Below are positions 32,963 to 41,275 of a DNA stretch of 64,000 bases, piece after piece; position 1 is the stretch's first letter, and the number at the start of each line of letters is the position of its first letter. The notes below the pieces were generated by a model. The model searched no databases. It had not been told where the DNA came from and saw only the letters and a list, made by a program, of their open reading frames with translations. This DNA comes from Alphaproteobacteria bacterium. GTDB taxonomy: Bacteria > Pseudomonadota > Alphaproteobacteria > Micavibrionales > Micavibrionaceae. Position numbers and translations under genes: made by a program. Location of the stretch: contig JAJFGR010000003.1 of NCBI GenBank assembly GCA_021776025.1, positions 1 through 64,000 of the forward strand, written 5' to 3'.

Positions 32963-33803
32963 AAGACACCTCTTTCATACCCTGAGTTTGCCTGCCCACG
33001 AAAACAGCCATTATAAACAATGCCGCTTGGATGACTACGATTAATGGCGCCGTTGCGACATCAAGGTGGAAGCTCATGAGTGTGCCCGTGATACAGGAAA
33101 AGATCGATACGCTCATGGCGATAATCAGCATGCGGTCAAAGCTCTTTGTAAGCATAAACCCAGTGGCGCCTGGCGCGATCAGCATGGAAATAACCAGAAT
33201 TATACCTGCCGCTTTTAAGGATGAAACAATCGTTAGAGCCAACAGAATAAGAAGGCCGAAATGTAGAAACCGTACGCGCAACCCTATTACGCTGGCGTGG
33301 GCGGGATCAAAACAATAGAGCATAAAATCGCGCCGTTTTATGAGCATGATAAGTGAGCACAAAATCGCGATCGTGCCAGCCTCAATAACATCTTGCGATG
33401 AAATGCCCAAAATATTGCCGAAAAGCACATGGAGTAAATGCACATCTGTTTCGATTTTGGTCAACATCACAAGGCCAAGAGCGAACAGGCCAGAGAAGAC
33501 AATGCCCATGACGGCATCTTCTTTCACACGGCTGTTGTCTTTGATGTATCCGGTTGCTAAAGCGCAGAATAATCCGGCGATGAACGCGCCGATTGATAAA
33601 GGGATGCCTATCACAAATGCCAGCGCCAAGCCGGGCAGAACGGCGTGGGAAACGGCATCTCCCATCAATGACCAGCCTTTGAGCACCAGAAAGCATGAAA
33701 AAATGGAGCAGACTGTTCCAATCAGAATTGAAACCAGCAGAGCGCGCTGCATGAATTCATGAGCTAAAGGTTCGGTTATTAAGGCAAGGAGTGTGTCGAT
33801 CAT
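32952..33803 (-). CDS. Mn/Fe ABC transporter permease 2 (SitD/MntB-like)
   Basis: A 283-residue permease with about eight TM helices and the ABC-3 signature [21 protein letters not shown] near residue 45. It has the late-loop ISMLIAPGATGFMLTKSFDRM near 210. It overlaps permease 1 by four bases and mntR by 11. With permease 1 it forms the heterodimeric channel for manganese or ferrous iron. Confidence 0.93.
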   Translation of the reverse strand: MIDTLLALITEPLAHEFMQRALLVSILIGTVCSIFSCFLVLKGWSLMGDAVSHAVLPGLALAFVIGIPLSIGAFIAGLFCALATGYIKDNSRVKEDAVMGIVFSGLFALGLVMLTKIETDVHLLHVLFGNILGISSQDVIEAGTIAILCSLIMLIKRRDFMLYCFDPAHASVIGLRVRFLHFGLLILLALTIVSSLKAAGIILVISMLIAPGATGFMLTKSFDRMLIIAMSVSIFSCITGTLMSFHLDVATAPLIVVIQAALFIMAVFVGRQTQGMKEVSYGT

Positions 33804-34654
33804 GCGCCCACCTTTTTCGCAATGGTTTTGCGCACCTTAAGCAGCCCATATTTAGGCGCAAAGAAAAATGCAGCTAGAAATATCAGAGTTTGCAGCGTTA
33901 CGATTAACCCGCCGGGATTGGCGTCGAGGAAATAGCTTGCATAGGCGCCCAAGGCGCTGGTGAGGCTTCCCAATAAAACTGAGATCGTAATGAGTCTGCC
34001 GAAGCGATCCGTTAGCAAATATGCCGTTGCACCGGGTGTTACGACCATTGCAATCACCAAGCACGCACCTACGGTTTGCAGCGCCGCGACAGTGGCCGCG
34101 CTCAAAAGCGTGAAAAATGTAATCTTCAGGGCATTAACAGGAAGGCCAATGGAGCGGGCATGATTTTCATCAAAGAAAACAGCAACGAGGTCTTTCCATT
34201 TTAGAAGCAAAACAAATAAGCAAATGAACGAAATGATGACAACCTGCGCGATATCGTAATCAGAGATCGCGAGGATATTACCTAGAATAATCGCTTGAAT
34301 ATTTACCGCCGTAGGATTGATCGAAACGATTAAAAGCCCGATTGCAAAAAATGTGGTGAAGACCAGACCAATGATAGCATCTTCGCGGAGTTTTGTTTTT
34401 TGTTTTACGATTGCCATGCTGAGCGCGGCGAGAATTCCGGTGAAAAATGCACCAACGGCATAGGGCAGGGCGAGCAGATATGCTAACGCCACGCCCGGAA
34501 CAATGGAGTGCGCCAGCGCATCGCCCATTAGCGACCAGCCTTTGAGCATTAAATATGACGATAGGAATGCGCATACGCCGCCCACCAATGCGCAAACCCA
34601 AATGGCTTTGAACATATAGTTATAAGTAAATGGCTCTAAAAGCAGATCGATCAT
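33800..34654 (-). CDS. Mn/Fe ABC transporter permease 1 (SitC/MntB-like)
   Basis: A 284-residue permease, paralogous to the previous one, with [21 protein letters not shown] near residue 42 and [18 protein letters not shown] near 208. It overlaps the ATPase gene by four bases. About eight TM helices are visible and its length is normal for the ABC-3 family. Confidence 0.93.
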   Translation of the reverse strand: MIDLLLEPFTYNYMFKAIWVCALVGGVCAFLSSYLMLKGWSLMGDALAHSIVPGVALAYLLALPYAVGAFFTGILAALSMAIVKQKTKLREDAIIGLVFTTFFAIGLLIVSINPTAVNIQAIILGNILAISDYDIAQVVIISFICLFVLLLKWKDLVAVFFDENHARSIGLPVNALKITFFTLLSAATVAALQTVGACLVIAMVVTPGATAYLLTDRFGRLITISVLLGSLTSALGAYASYFLDANPGGLIVTLQTLIFLAAFFFAPKYGLLKVRKTIAKKVGA

Positions 34655-35532
34655 GTTTTATCTGCTTTCTTACGCTTTGGCGTGCGCACAATTTTTTTGC
34701 CGCCTTCCTCGCCGTAAAGAACCAAGGGGCGTTCATCATCGGTTAGGACGGTGACGCCGCGCGCATCTTCGTCATCATGCAGATCAGCGCCAATCAATTG
34801 GTGATGACGCAGCATACCGCCAAAGGCTTTGGATAGATTATCCTGCGTGAATGTTGTCTCGACGGAGCCATAGGCGAGCAGTGTTTTGTTAATCAAGATC
34901 ACTTCATCACAAAAGCTTGGCACACTACCGAGGTTGTGTGTGGCGACAAGGATTAAGCGTCCTTCCGCCACCAGTGATTGAAACAGATCGATCAGAGAGT
35001 CCTCGGTCTTGATATCTACGCCCGTAAATGGTTCATCGAGTAGAATAATATTACCGCCTTGCGCTAAGGCTCTGGCGACAAAGATTCGCTTTCTTTGGCC
35101 GCCGCTTAGCTCACCAATTTGGCGCTTTTTGTACTCGGACATGTTGACGCGCTCTAACGCTTGCGCGACTGCATCGTGATCTGTTTTTGAAGGGCGGCGC
35201 AAGAAACCCATATGCCCGTAACGCCCCATCATCACGACATCTTCAACTAAAACTGGGAAGTCCCAGTCGACCTCTTCGGTTTGTGGGACGTAAGAGACGA
35301 GATTTTTCTTGAGTGCGTTTCGTACGCTCATTCCGTCTATTGAGACATTGCCAGCGGTGGGTTTTACAAACCCCATCATGGCTTTGAAGAGCGTTGATTT
35401 TCCTGCACCGTTCACACCAACAAGACCACAAATACTGCCAGACTTTAGATTTACACTGACATCTTCCAGAGCGTGATGTCCGTTGGGGTAGGTTACGCTT
35501 AGGTTTTTGATTGTTACTATGGGATTGCTCAT
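34651..35532 (-). CDS. Mn/Fe ABC transporter ATPase (SitB/MntA-like)
   Basis: A 293-residue ATPase with Walker [10 protein letters not shown] (about 38-46), Q-loop [13 protein letters not shown], signature LSGGQRKR near 140, Walker [13 protein letters not shown] and the H-loop in VATHN. The segment TEEVDWDFP after the Q-loop is characteristic of zinc/manganese importers. A C-terminal extension of about 40 residues is basic ([14 protein letters not shown]). It lies six bases after the binding-protein gene. Confidence 0.94.
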   Translation of the reverse strand: MSNPIVTIKNLSVTYPNGHHALEDVSVNLKSGSICGLVGVNGAGKSTLFKAMMGFVKPTAGNVSIDGMSVRNALKKNLVSYVPQTEEVDWDFPVLVEDVVMMGRYGHMGFLRRPSKTDHDAVAQALERVNMSEYKKRQIGELSGGQRKRIFVARALAQGGNIILLDEPFTGVDIKTEDSLIDLFQSLVAEGRLILVATHNLGSVPSFCDEVILINKTLLAYGSVETTFTQDNLSKAFGGMLRHHQLIGADLHDDEDARGVTVLTDDERPLVLYGEEGGKKIVRTPKRKKADKT

Positions 35533-35538
35533 GCTGGG

Positions 35539-36462
35539 TTACTTACTCTGATGATTGAGGGCTTTTTCAAACCCTTGTGCGATTGTACTCGTTGTGACTT
35601 TCAGGAGGTCGAGGTAGGTCGGCACCTTTCCACCAGCCTCACTAAGTGAGTCGACATAGAGCACCCCGCCATAAATTGCGTCCGTTTCGGCAGCCACTTG
35701 TTTAGCCGGCTTATCGGAAATGGTACTTTCGCTGAACACCACAGGAATATTATTATTGCGCACTGTATCAATGACTTTACGCACCTGTTGCGGCGTTCCC
35801 TGTTGATCTGAATTCATCGGCCACAGGTAAATCTCATTCATGCCCAAATCCTTTGTGAGATAGCTAAAGGCGCCTTCACTGGTGACTAGATAGCGTTGAT
35901 CTTCAGGGATTTGGCTGAGCGTTTGCGCGAGTGTGGCCTTAATGTTGCTGACTTTTTCAGAGTAAGCTTTGGCATTGGCATTATAAGTATCTGCATTCTC
36001 AGGGTCCATTGTGGCAAAGGTTTCACGAATGTTCTCGATATAAATTAAGGCGCTTTCTGTCGACATCCACGCATGCGGATTTGGTTTTCCTGTATATGGA
36101 CCCTCATAAACGGAGAGCGGCTGAACCCCTTCGGACACGATAACATTCGGAACATCTTTAATATCCACGAGGAAGCGTTCAAACCAACGTTCCAAATTCA
36201 AACCATTCCAAAAAATAATATCTGCACCCTTTGCGCGCACAATATCTTTGGGCGTTGGTTGATAGTCATGAATTTCTGCACCGGGCTTTGTAATGGATTC
36301 AACAATTGCGGCATCGCCAGCCACATTGCGGGCAATATCTGCAATCACGGTAAAGGTTGTCACGGCCTTAAATTTATCTTTTGCCTGCGCATCGGGTGAT
36401 GCAGAGATAAGTACAAGAGCAATGATTGCAAGCAAGCGCCATTTAGAAACAGCATAAAACAT
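35539..36462 (-). CDS. Mn/Fe ABC transporter substrate-binding protein (SitA-like)
   Basis: A 307-residue periplasmic cluster A-I binding protein with a signal peptide ending SPDAQA. The metal ligands of the family are visible: H in GAEIHDYQPTPKD near 67, H in NPHAWMS near 132, E in VTSEGAFSYL near 200, and D in YVDSLSE near 276. The ligand set H/H/E/D favours manganese or iron over zinc. It is the first gene of the five-gene operon and carries the MntR-type box in its upstream region. Confidence 0.94.
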   Translation of the reverse strand: MFYAVSKWRLLAIIALVLISASPDAQAKDKFKAVTTFTVIADIARNVAGDAAIVESITKPGAEIHDYQPTPKDIVRAKGADIIFWNGLNLERWFERFLVDIKDVPNVIVSEGVQPLSVYEGPYTGKPNPHAWMSTESALIYIENIRETFATMDPENADTYNANAKAYSEKVSNIKATLAQTLSQIPEDQRYLVTSEGAFSYLTKDLGMNEIYLWPMNSDQQGTPQQVRKVIDTVRNNNIPVVFSESTISDKPAKQVAAETDAIYGGVLYVDSLSEAGGKVPTYLDLLKVTTSTIAQGFEKALNHQSK

Positions 36463-36504
36463 GGAGAGCGCGTCCTTAAGGCTAATTTATCCATTAGCAT
36501 ATTG

Positions 36505-36520
36505 TTTAGCCTGTGCTAAA
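36505..36520. promoter_or_regulatory. MntR-type operator for the Sit-like operon
   Basis: TTTAGCCTGTGCTAAA is a perfect inverted repeat (TTTAGC-N4-GCTAAA) 43 bp before the binding-protein start. Extra half-sites occur at 36494 (TTAGC) and 36534 (GCTAAA). Repression by the operon's own MntR is inferred. Confidence 0.75.
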
Positions 36521-36617
36521 AATAAACGCAAGTGCTAAATAGTAGGTTTGATCTGGAACCATGTTCAAACAATGTGGTTTGTGATTGAGCGATGAAGAGA
36601 CTTTAGAAAAGAAAGAG

Positions 36618-36824
36618 CTACGGGGTTTCTATTTCGTTCATCCACAAGTCACTAGGCTGTAGGCTGTCCGACGAATTTATCACTTTGAATTCTATCTGTT
36701 TGGGTGCAAAAACTGTTTCGGGTACATGAACTGGTTGTACGGTACTCGACTGAAAATGACCTTGGGGTTTTGACTGATCTGCTGGCTGTCCGCTTTTTTC
36801 TTGTGGTGATAAATCGTCGCGCAT
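36618..36824 (-). CDS. Small hypothetical protein
   Basis: A 68-residue polar protein starting MRDDLSPQEKSGQPADQ, chosen because AAAGGA lies ten bases upstream; a start seven codons earlier is also possible. It is rich in proline, glutamine and serine and probably disordered. It stands alone between the Mn operon and tRNA-Glu. No family is recognised. Confidence 0.4.
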   Translation of the reverse strand: MRDDLSPQEKSGQPADQSKPQGHFQSSTVQPVHVPETVFAPKQIEFKVINSSDSLQPSDLWMNEIETP

Positions 36825-37108
36825 AGTAACTATCCTTTTGTTCATATTTGTAAATAACGTAGACGTTTTTAGAATGCCATAATAAAATTGTCAAGCTTTT
36901 GGATTTAGATCCTGCACAGGAGCTTTTACAACAAATCACAATAATGGTCCACACGTGAGAAACGATATGGCTCGAACGACCACGAGTAGGGCCCTGAAAA
37001 CAATCGTGATCTGGATATCGAATAAAATAGACGTTCCAGAAAAGAAAGGCTTGATTTATAGGGGGGATAACCCTTATAAAGCACTGTCTTTTCGGAGATT
37101 TCTAGTGC

Positions 37109-37184
37109 GTCCCCATCGTCTAGAGGCCTAGGACACCGCCCTTTCACGGCGGCAACACGGGTTCGAATCCCGTTGGGGACGCCA
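37109..37184 (+). tRNA. tRNA-Glu (TTC)
   Basis: A complete cloverleaf: acceptor GTCCCCA/TGGGGAC, anticodon stem CCGCC/GGCGG around CTTTCAC (anticodon TTC), T-arm ACGGGTTCGAATCCCGT, discriminator G and encoded CCA. It is the only intact tRNA gene in the window. Confidence 0.98.
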
Positions 37185-37187
37185 TTT

Positions 37188-37210
37188 TAAGCCCATTTTG
37201 GGGCTTTTTA
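37188..37210 (+). terminator. Terminator after tRNA-Glu
   Basis: AAGCCC and GGGCTT form a short stem, followed by TTTTATTT, directly after the CCA end. Confidence 0.7.
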
Positions 37211-37229
37211 TTTATCCAAAATTTTCTTT

Positions 37230-37281
37230 AATAGCCATTTCAAGGGCTTAACCTTTGGGTTTGAATCCTGCCCTGACAAAC
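37230..37281 (+). repeat. Possible decayed tRNA fragment behind tRNA-Glu
   Basis: AGCCATTTCAAGGGCTTAACC resembles the TTTCAAYGGCTTA tail seen after the Met fragments (only 13 bases compared). It is followed by a T-arm-like GGGTTTGAATCCTGCCC. No CCA end is present. Weak, but in the expected place for an integration scar. Confidence 0.25.
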
Positions 37282-37291
37282 AGGGATGTCA

Positions 37292-37735
37292 TCAATGCCC
37301 TGTAATTAGTTTATTCAGCTGGTTTGCAAATTTCTCGCCATCGCGCGCGCTAAAGTTTTTCGGGCCGCCCGTTTGAATGCCGTCATTACGCAGTGTATCC
37401 ATAAAATCGCGCATGTCCGATATTTGTCCGATATTGCTTTCATCATAGATCTTGCCGCGCGGGTCCAGTCCTAGGGCACCTTTTGCCACGATGCGCACGG
37501 CGAGCGGGATGTCGGCTGTGATGATCAAATCACCTGCCGCGCAGTCATCTGCGATTTTGTCATCAGCTATATCTGGACCTTGTTCAACTTGGACAAAACG
37601 AATAAATGCGGATTCAGGCAGGCGTAGCCATTGGTTGGCCACAAATATAGTTTCAATTTTTTCTCGTCCGGCTGCGCGAAAAAGCATCTCTTTTATCACC
37701 TTGGGGCAGGCATCTGCATCGACCCATATTTTCAT
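37292..37735 (-). CDS. YaiI/YqxD family protein (DUF188)
   Basis: A 147-residue protein with the family signature start KIWVDADACPKVIKEMLFRAA, the central GPDIADDKIADDCAAGDLIITADIPLA and the C-terminal GGPKNFSARDGEKFANQL. The aspartates suggest a PIN-like nuclease fold. The function is unproven. Its start overlaps the stop of the RRM gene, so they are co-transcribed. Confidence 0.92.
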   Translation of the reverse strand: MKIWVDADACPKVIKEMLFRAAGREKIETIFVANQWLRLPESAFIRFVQVEQGPDIADDKIADDCAAGDLIITADIPLAVRIVAKGALGLDPRGKIYDESNIGQISDMRDFMDTLRNDGIQTGGPKNFSARDGEKFANQLNKLITGH

Positions 37736-37983
37736 TAGTCTGCGGCCTTAACGCGGATTTTTTCGCGGCCTGATTTACTCTCGACCCGGCTGCCATGTAG
37801 CTTTTCGATAGCTGTTTTGGCTTCGTGTTCCAGCGCCATTTCGACAAAGCCAAATCCCTTTGATGCTCCGGTTTTTTCGTCAATGACCAAATTACAGCTT
37901 TTGATGTTGCCGTGGGTTTTGAATAGTTTGGCAAGCGCGTCCTCGGTGAAATCGCGTGGTAGATTGAGGGCTATGAGTTTCAT
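37735..37983 (-). CDS. RRM-type RNA-binding protein
   Basis: An 82-residue protein consisting of one RNA recognition motif. RNP2 is LIALNLP (residues 3-8) and RNP1 is KGFGFVEM near 43-50, with the aromatic residues needed for RNA stacking. ATG 37983 follows CAGGAG, and the 22 upstream codons of the open frame are left out. Bacterial single-RRM proteins (Rbp type) are cold- or stress-related RNA chaperones. The C-terminus is basic (SGREKIRVKAAD). Confidence 0.85.
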   Translation of the reverse strand: MKLIALNLPRDFTEDALAKLFKTHGNIKSCNLVIDEKTGASKGFGFVEMALEHEAKTAIEKLHGSRVESKSGREKIRVKAAD

Positions 37984-38100
37984 GCGGGCTCCTGTGAAGT
38001 AAAGGTAAGCCTTTGGATAACACACCTGAACGCGGCTGAATATCATCATTTGCTAGTTATGGCGGGTAGCCTTAGGATAAGCGCTTTAAAGGAGACTTCA

Positions 38101-38313
38101 ATGTCAGATACTAAAATTGATCGTGAGACTATGGGGCGTTTGGCGAAGGCTTTGTCATTTATAACCAGTGCCGAGGATCCGGCAGTGGTCGCCATGAAAC
38201 TGGCCGCAGAAAGCGGCGAGGCAAAAGATATTAAGCATGCGCGTACGCTTTTTCTGAAGGTGAGCTCTACGCACCGTAATGGCGCACTGGCGATGATCAT
38301 GGATGATGATTGA
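38101..38313 (+). CDS. Small hypothetical protein upstream of RoxA-like gene
   Basis: A 70-residue helical protein starting MSDTKIDRETMGRLAKALSF, after AAAGGAG. It has no membrane segment or cysteine. It is coupled to the next gene, whose possible starts (38303, 38306, 38315) lie at its stop. No family is recognised; it may be a partner of the oxygenase. Confidence 0.65.
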   Translation: MSDTKIDRETMGRLAKALSFITSAEDPAVVAMKLAAESGEAKDIKHARTLFLKVSSTHRNGALAMIMDDD

Positions 38314-39493
38314 TATGCTGGTACTTAATGAATTCCCCACGGCCGATGAATTTTACAAAATCTATTGGGGGCGCAAGCCTTTTGTTGTGCGCGGGGCAAT
38401 TGATGCTGCAGCGTTTGAAGGTTTTATTGATGGTGACATGCTGGCGGGGCTTTCGCTGGAGGATGAGGTTAAATCCCGCATCGTGCTAAGCGCGCCCGAA
38501 GGGAATAAATGGACGTGCGAGCATGGGCCGTTTGAAGAAGAGCGCTTTTCTACTCTGGGTGATAAAAACTGGAGCCTTCTTGTTCAAAATGTTGAGCAGT
38601 ACCACACTGACACTGCCAATCTTTTGAAGAGCTTCAACTTTTCACCGCGCTGGTTGATGGACGATATAATGGTTAGCTATTCTGAAGCTGGCGGCACGGT
38701 TGGCCCGCATACGGATAGCTACCATGTGTTTTTGGTGCAGGGCACGGGCCACCGCAGTTGGACTGTTGGCGATACGCCAGTCGTGAATGAAGAATGTATT
38801 GAGGGGCTCGATCTCAAGGTTCTTAAAAGCGGCGTTGAGGGCGAAGCCATTGAGGTCACTATAGGCGATGTTATTTATATTCCGCCTCACTTCGCGCATG
38901 AGGGAAAGACACTGGAAACGGCGATGACATTTTCAGTTGGGTTTTTAGGGCCTAAAATGTCCGAGCTGTTTGCCCAATACGGGCATTATCTGGAGCAGAT
39001 GGAGGCGCTCGACAAACGCTATGCCGGGCAAGAATTGAACGTCCGCAGCGCAGGGTTCGCACTTGCGCCGCATGCGCAAAAAACACTGCGCGGTGAATTG
39101 ATGAACGCGTTGCACGCGGATAGTTTTTCCGTTTGGCTGGCTGAATATTTTTCTACTTCCGCAGATGTTGATGAGGCTGAGCTGCGCGAAGACCCGCTCT
39201 CAAGCGCAGAGCTAATTGCGCGCCTGCAGGCGGGGGAGGTTCTTTATAGACCGGAGCATGTAAAAATCTGCACGACAACATCGCAGGACGGGGTGCGCAC
39301 TCTGGCCGTTTATGGAGCGGTTCTGGTTACAACCGTGGCGCATGACGGCCTTATTGAGTGGTTGGGACAGCATGCAAGTTTGTCACTGGGTGATGTTGAC
39401 GCGCTTGGAAATAAAGACGCCGTGATAAGCGTTATTGCGCATTTATATAATCAAAATGCTCTGTTTTTTGAAGGTGATGATCCGGACCACTAA
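38303..39493 (+). CDS. Cupin/JmjC-type ribosomal oxygenase (RoxA/YcfD-like)
   Basis: A 396-residue 2-oxoglutarate/Fe(II) oxygenase. The cupin core has VGPHTDSYHVFLVQGTGHRSW with the H-x-D iron pair near residue 136 and the second histidine in YIPPHFAHEG near 196. N-terminal RKPFVVRGAID and a C-terminal dimer/winged-helix region complete the usual RoxA layout. In E. coli this enzyme hydroxylates an arginine of ribosomal protein uL16. The start could also be ATG 38315, which matches the family start better. Coupled to the small ORF before it. Confidence 0.88.
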   Translation: MMIDMLVLNEFPTADEFYKIYWGRKPFVVRGAIDAAAFEGFIDGDMLAGLSLEDEVKSRIVLSAPEGNKWTCEHGPFEEERFSTLGDKNWSLLVQNVEQYHTDTANLLKSFNFSPRWLMDDIMVSYSEAGGTVGPHTDSYHVFLVQGTGHRSWTVGDTPVVNEECIEGLDLKVLKSGVEGEAIEVTIGDVIYIPPHFAHEGKTLETAMTFSVGFLGPKMSELFAQYGHYLEQMEALDKRYAGQELNVRSAGFALAPHAQKTLRGELMNALHADSFSVWLAEYFSTSADVDEAELREDPLSSAELIARLQAGEVLYRPEHVKICTTTSQDGVRTLAVYGAVLVTTVAHDGLIEWLGQHASLSLGDVDALGNKDAVISVIAHLYNQNALFFEGDDPDH

Positions 39494-39575
39494 GAACAGA
39501 GTGAAAAAGTTTCCTTTTCCCGCGGTTTGTGTGTCATAAGCTCCAGTCAACTGAATGAGAGCCCCAAACTGCAAT

Positions 39576-41210
39576 ATGCTGAATATATCCGACCTATCCT
39601 ATAAAATTGGATACCGCACGATTATCGAGAACGGCAATATCTGTGTGCGTGATGGTTGGCGCGTGGGTGTGATCGGCGTCAATGGTGCAGGAAAATCAAC
39701 ACTCTTTAAGCTGATTGCCGGAGAGATTCACGCCGATGGCGGTGCGATCAGCCTTAGTGCAGGCCAGCGCCTTGGGATGGTACGTCAAGATATTCCTGAA
39801 ACCGATGATGCGCTGATTGATATTGTTCTGGCGGCCAATGAAGAAATGGCAGCTTTGTGGAAAGAGACAGAAACGGCCGTCGACGGCAACAGGATTGCGG
39901 AGATTTTTCAGCGTTTAGAAGAAATTGATGCATATAGCGCGCCCTCTAAAGCGGCAATGCTCCTCACTGGGCTTGGTTTTACGGAAGATCAGCTGACAGA
40001 GCCTTTTTCATCCTTTAGTGGTGGGTGGCGTATGCGCGTGGCGCTGGCGGGGGCATTGTTTGTCGAGCCGGAAATATTGCTGCTGGATGAGCCGACCAAT
40101 CACCTTGATTTGGAAGCCATCATGTGGCTGGAGACATATTTGTTGTCCTATAAGCATACGCTTTTGATGATCTCGCACGATCGCGAGATGCTGAATAAAT
40201 GTATCGACCATGTTCTTCATGTCGATAAAAAACAGCTTACGATCTATAGCGGAAATTACGACACGTTTGAACGCGAACGTTCGATGCGCTTGGGCTTGCA
40301 GCAAAAAATGCACGAGAAACAAGAAGTCGAGCGTGCGCATATGAAAGCCTTCGTTGATCGCTTCAAAGCGCAAGCCAGTAAAGCTCGCCAAGCCCAAAGC
40401 CGGATGAAGGCACTGGCGCGTATGGATATTGTCGATGCCGTGATTGCCGAGCGTGCGGTGCGTTTTGTCTTTCCTAATCCGAATGAGATTCCTTCGCCAA
40501 TGCTGTCAATAAACCACGCCGATGTCGGGTATACCGAAGGGGAGCCGGTTTTGAAACGCGTTCACAGGAATATCGATAATGATGACCGCATTGCGCTTCT
40601 TGGCGCTAATGGTGAGGGTAAATCAACATTGATGAAGCTGATCGCGGGGCGCATGGGGGTTATGGGGGTTATGGATGGGGATGTTTTTCGTTCTACTAAA
40701 TTGCGCATAGGGTATTTTTCTCAGCATCAAACTGAAGAGCTGGATGTTGAATCTACACCTTATGAAGAAATGGCGCGCTTGTTTGCGAAAAAACATTCTG
40801 AAGTTAAAGAGCATCTCGTGCGCGCAAAACTCGGCGCATTTGGTTTCTCGAGAGACCTTGCCGATAACCGTATTGGCGCGTTGAGCGGCGGTGAAAAGGC
40901 GCGGCTTTTGTTTGCCTTTATGAGCTTTGATGCGCCGCACCTTTTGCTCTTGGATGAGCCAACAAACCATTTGGATATTGATGCACGCGAAGCCTTGGTG
41001 CAGGCGCTTAACGCCTATCAAGGCGCGATTATTATTGTTAGCCACGATCCCAACATGGTGGAACGCGTGGCCGATCGGCTCTGGCTTGTTAAAGATGGGG
41101 CATGCAGCGATTTCGATGGCGATTTAGAAGATTACCGTAAATTCACCATTCAATCGCGCCGTGAAGATCGCAAAAAAGATAAAGCTGAAAAAATTAAAAA
41201 CACAGCTTAA
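39576..41210 (+). CDS. ABC-F family ATPase (Uup/YheS-like)
   Basis: A 544-residue soluble protein with two ABC domains: Walker [10 protein letters not shown] near 35 and GANGEGKST near 345, signatures FSGGWRMR and LSGGEKAR, Walker B LLLDEPTNHLD twice. A long linker between them (HEKQEVERAHMKAFVDRFKAQASKARQAQSRMKAL) is the P-site tRNA interaction motif. ABC-F proteins act on ribosomes. An upstream ATG at 39555 is possible; 39576 matches the usual MLNI start. Confidence 0.93.
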   Translation: MLNISDLSYKIGYRTIIENGNICVRDGWRVGVIGVNGAGKSTLFKLIAGEIHADGGAISLSAGQRLGMVRQDIPETDDALIDIVLAANEEMAALWKETETAVDGNRIAEIFQRLEEIDAYSAPSKAAMLLTGLGFTEDQLTEPFSSFSGGWRMRVALAGALFVEPEILLLDEPTNHLDLEAIMWLETYLLSYKHTLLMISHDREMLNKCIDHVLHVDKKQLTIYSGNYDTFERERSMRLGLQQKMHEKQEVERAHMKAFVDRFKAQASKARQAQSRMKALARMDIVDAVIAERAVRFVFPNPNEIPSPMLSINHADVGYTEGEPVLKRVHRNIDNDDRIALLGANGEGKSTLMKLIAGRMGVMGVMDGDVFRSTKLRIGYFSQHQTEELDVESTPYEEMARLFAKKHSEVKEHLVRAKLGAFGFSRDLADNRIGALSGGEKARLLFAFMSFDAPHLLLLDEPTNHLDIDAREALVQALNAYQGAIIIVSHDPNMVERVADRLWLVKDGACSDFDGDLEDYRKFTIQSRREDRKKDKAEKIKNTA

Positions 41211-41275
41211 GAATTTATGACCGGATGGAGTTTAGGTTTTTTCAGTGTGTTCAAGCTTATTTAATCTACTGAGTT

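Noticed and set aside
36926..37147. Minus-strand ORF across the tRNA-Glu gene
   Set aside because: It overlaps half of an intact tRNA and has no recognisable protein features.
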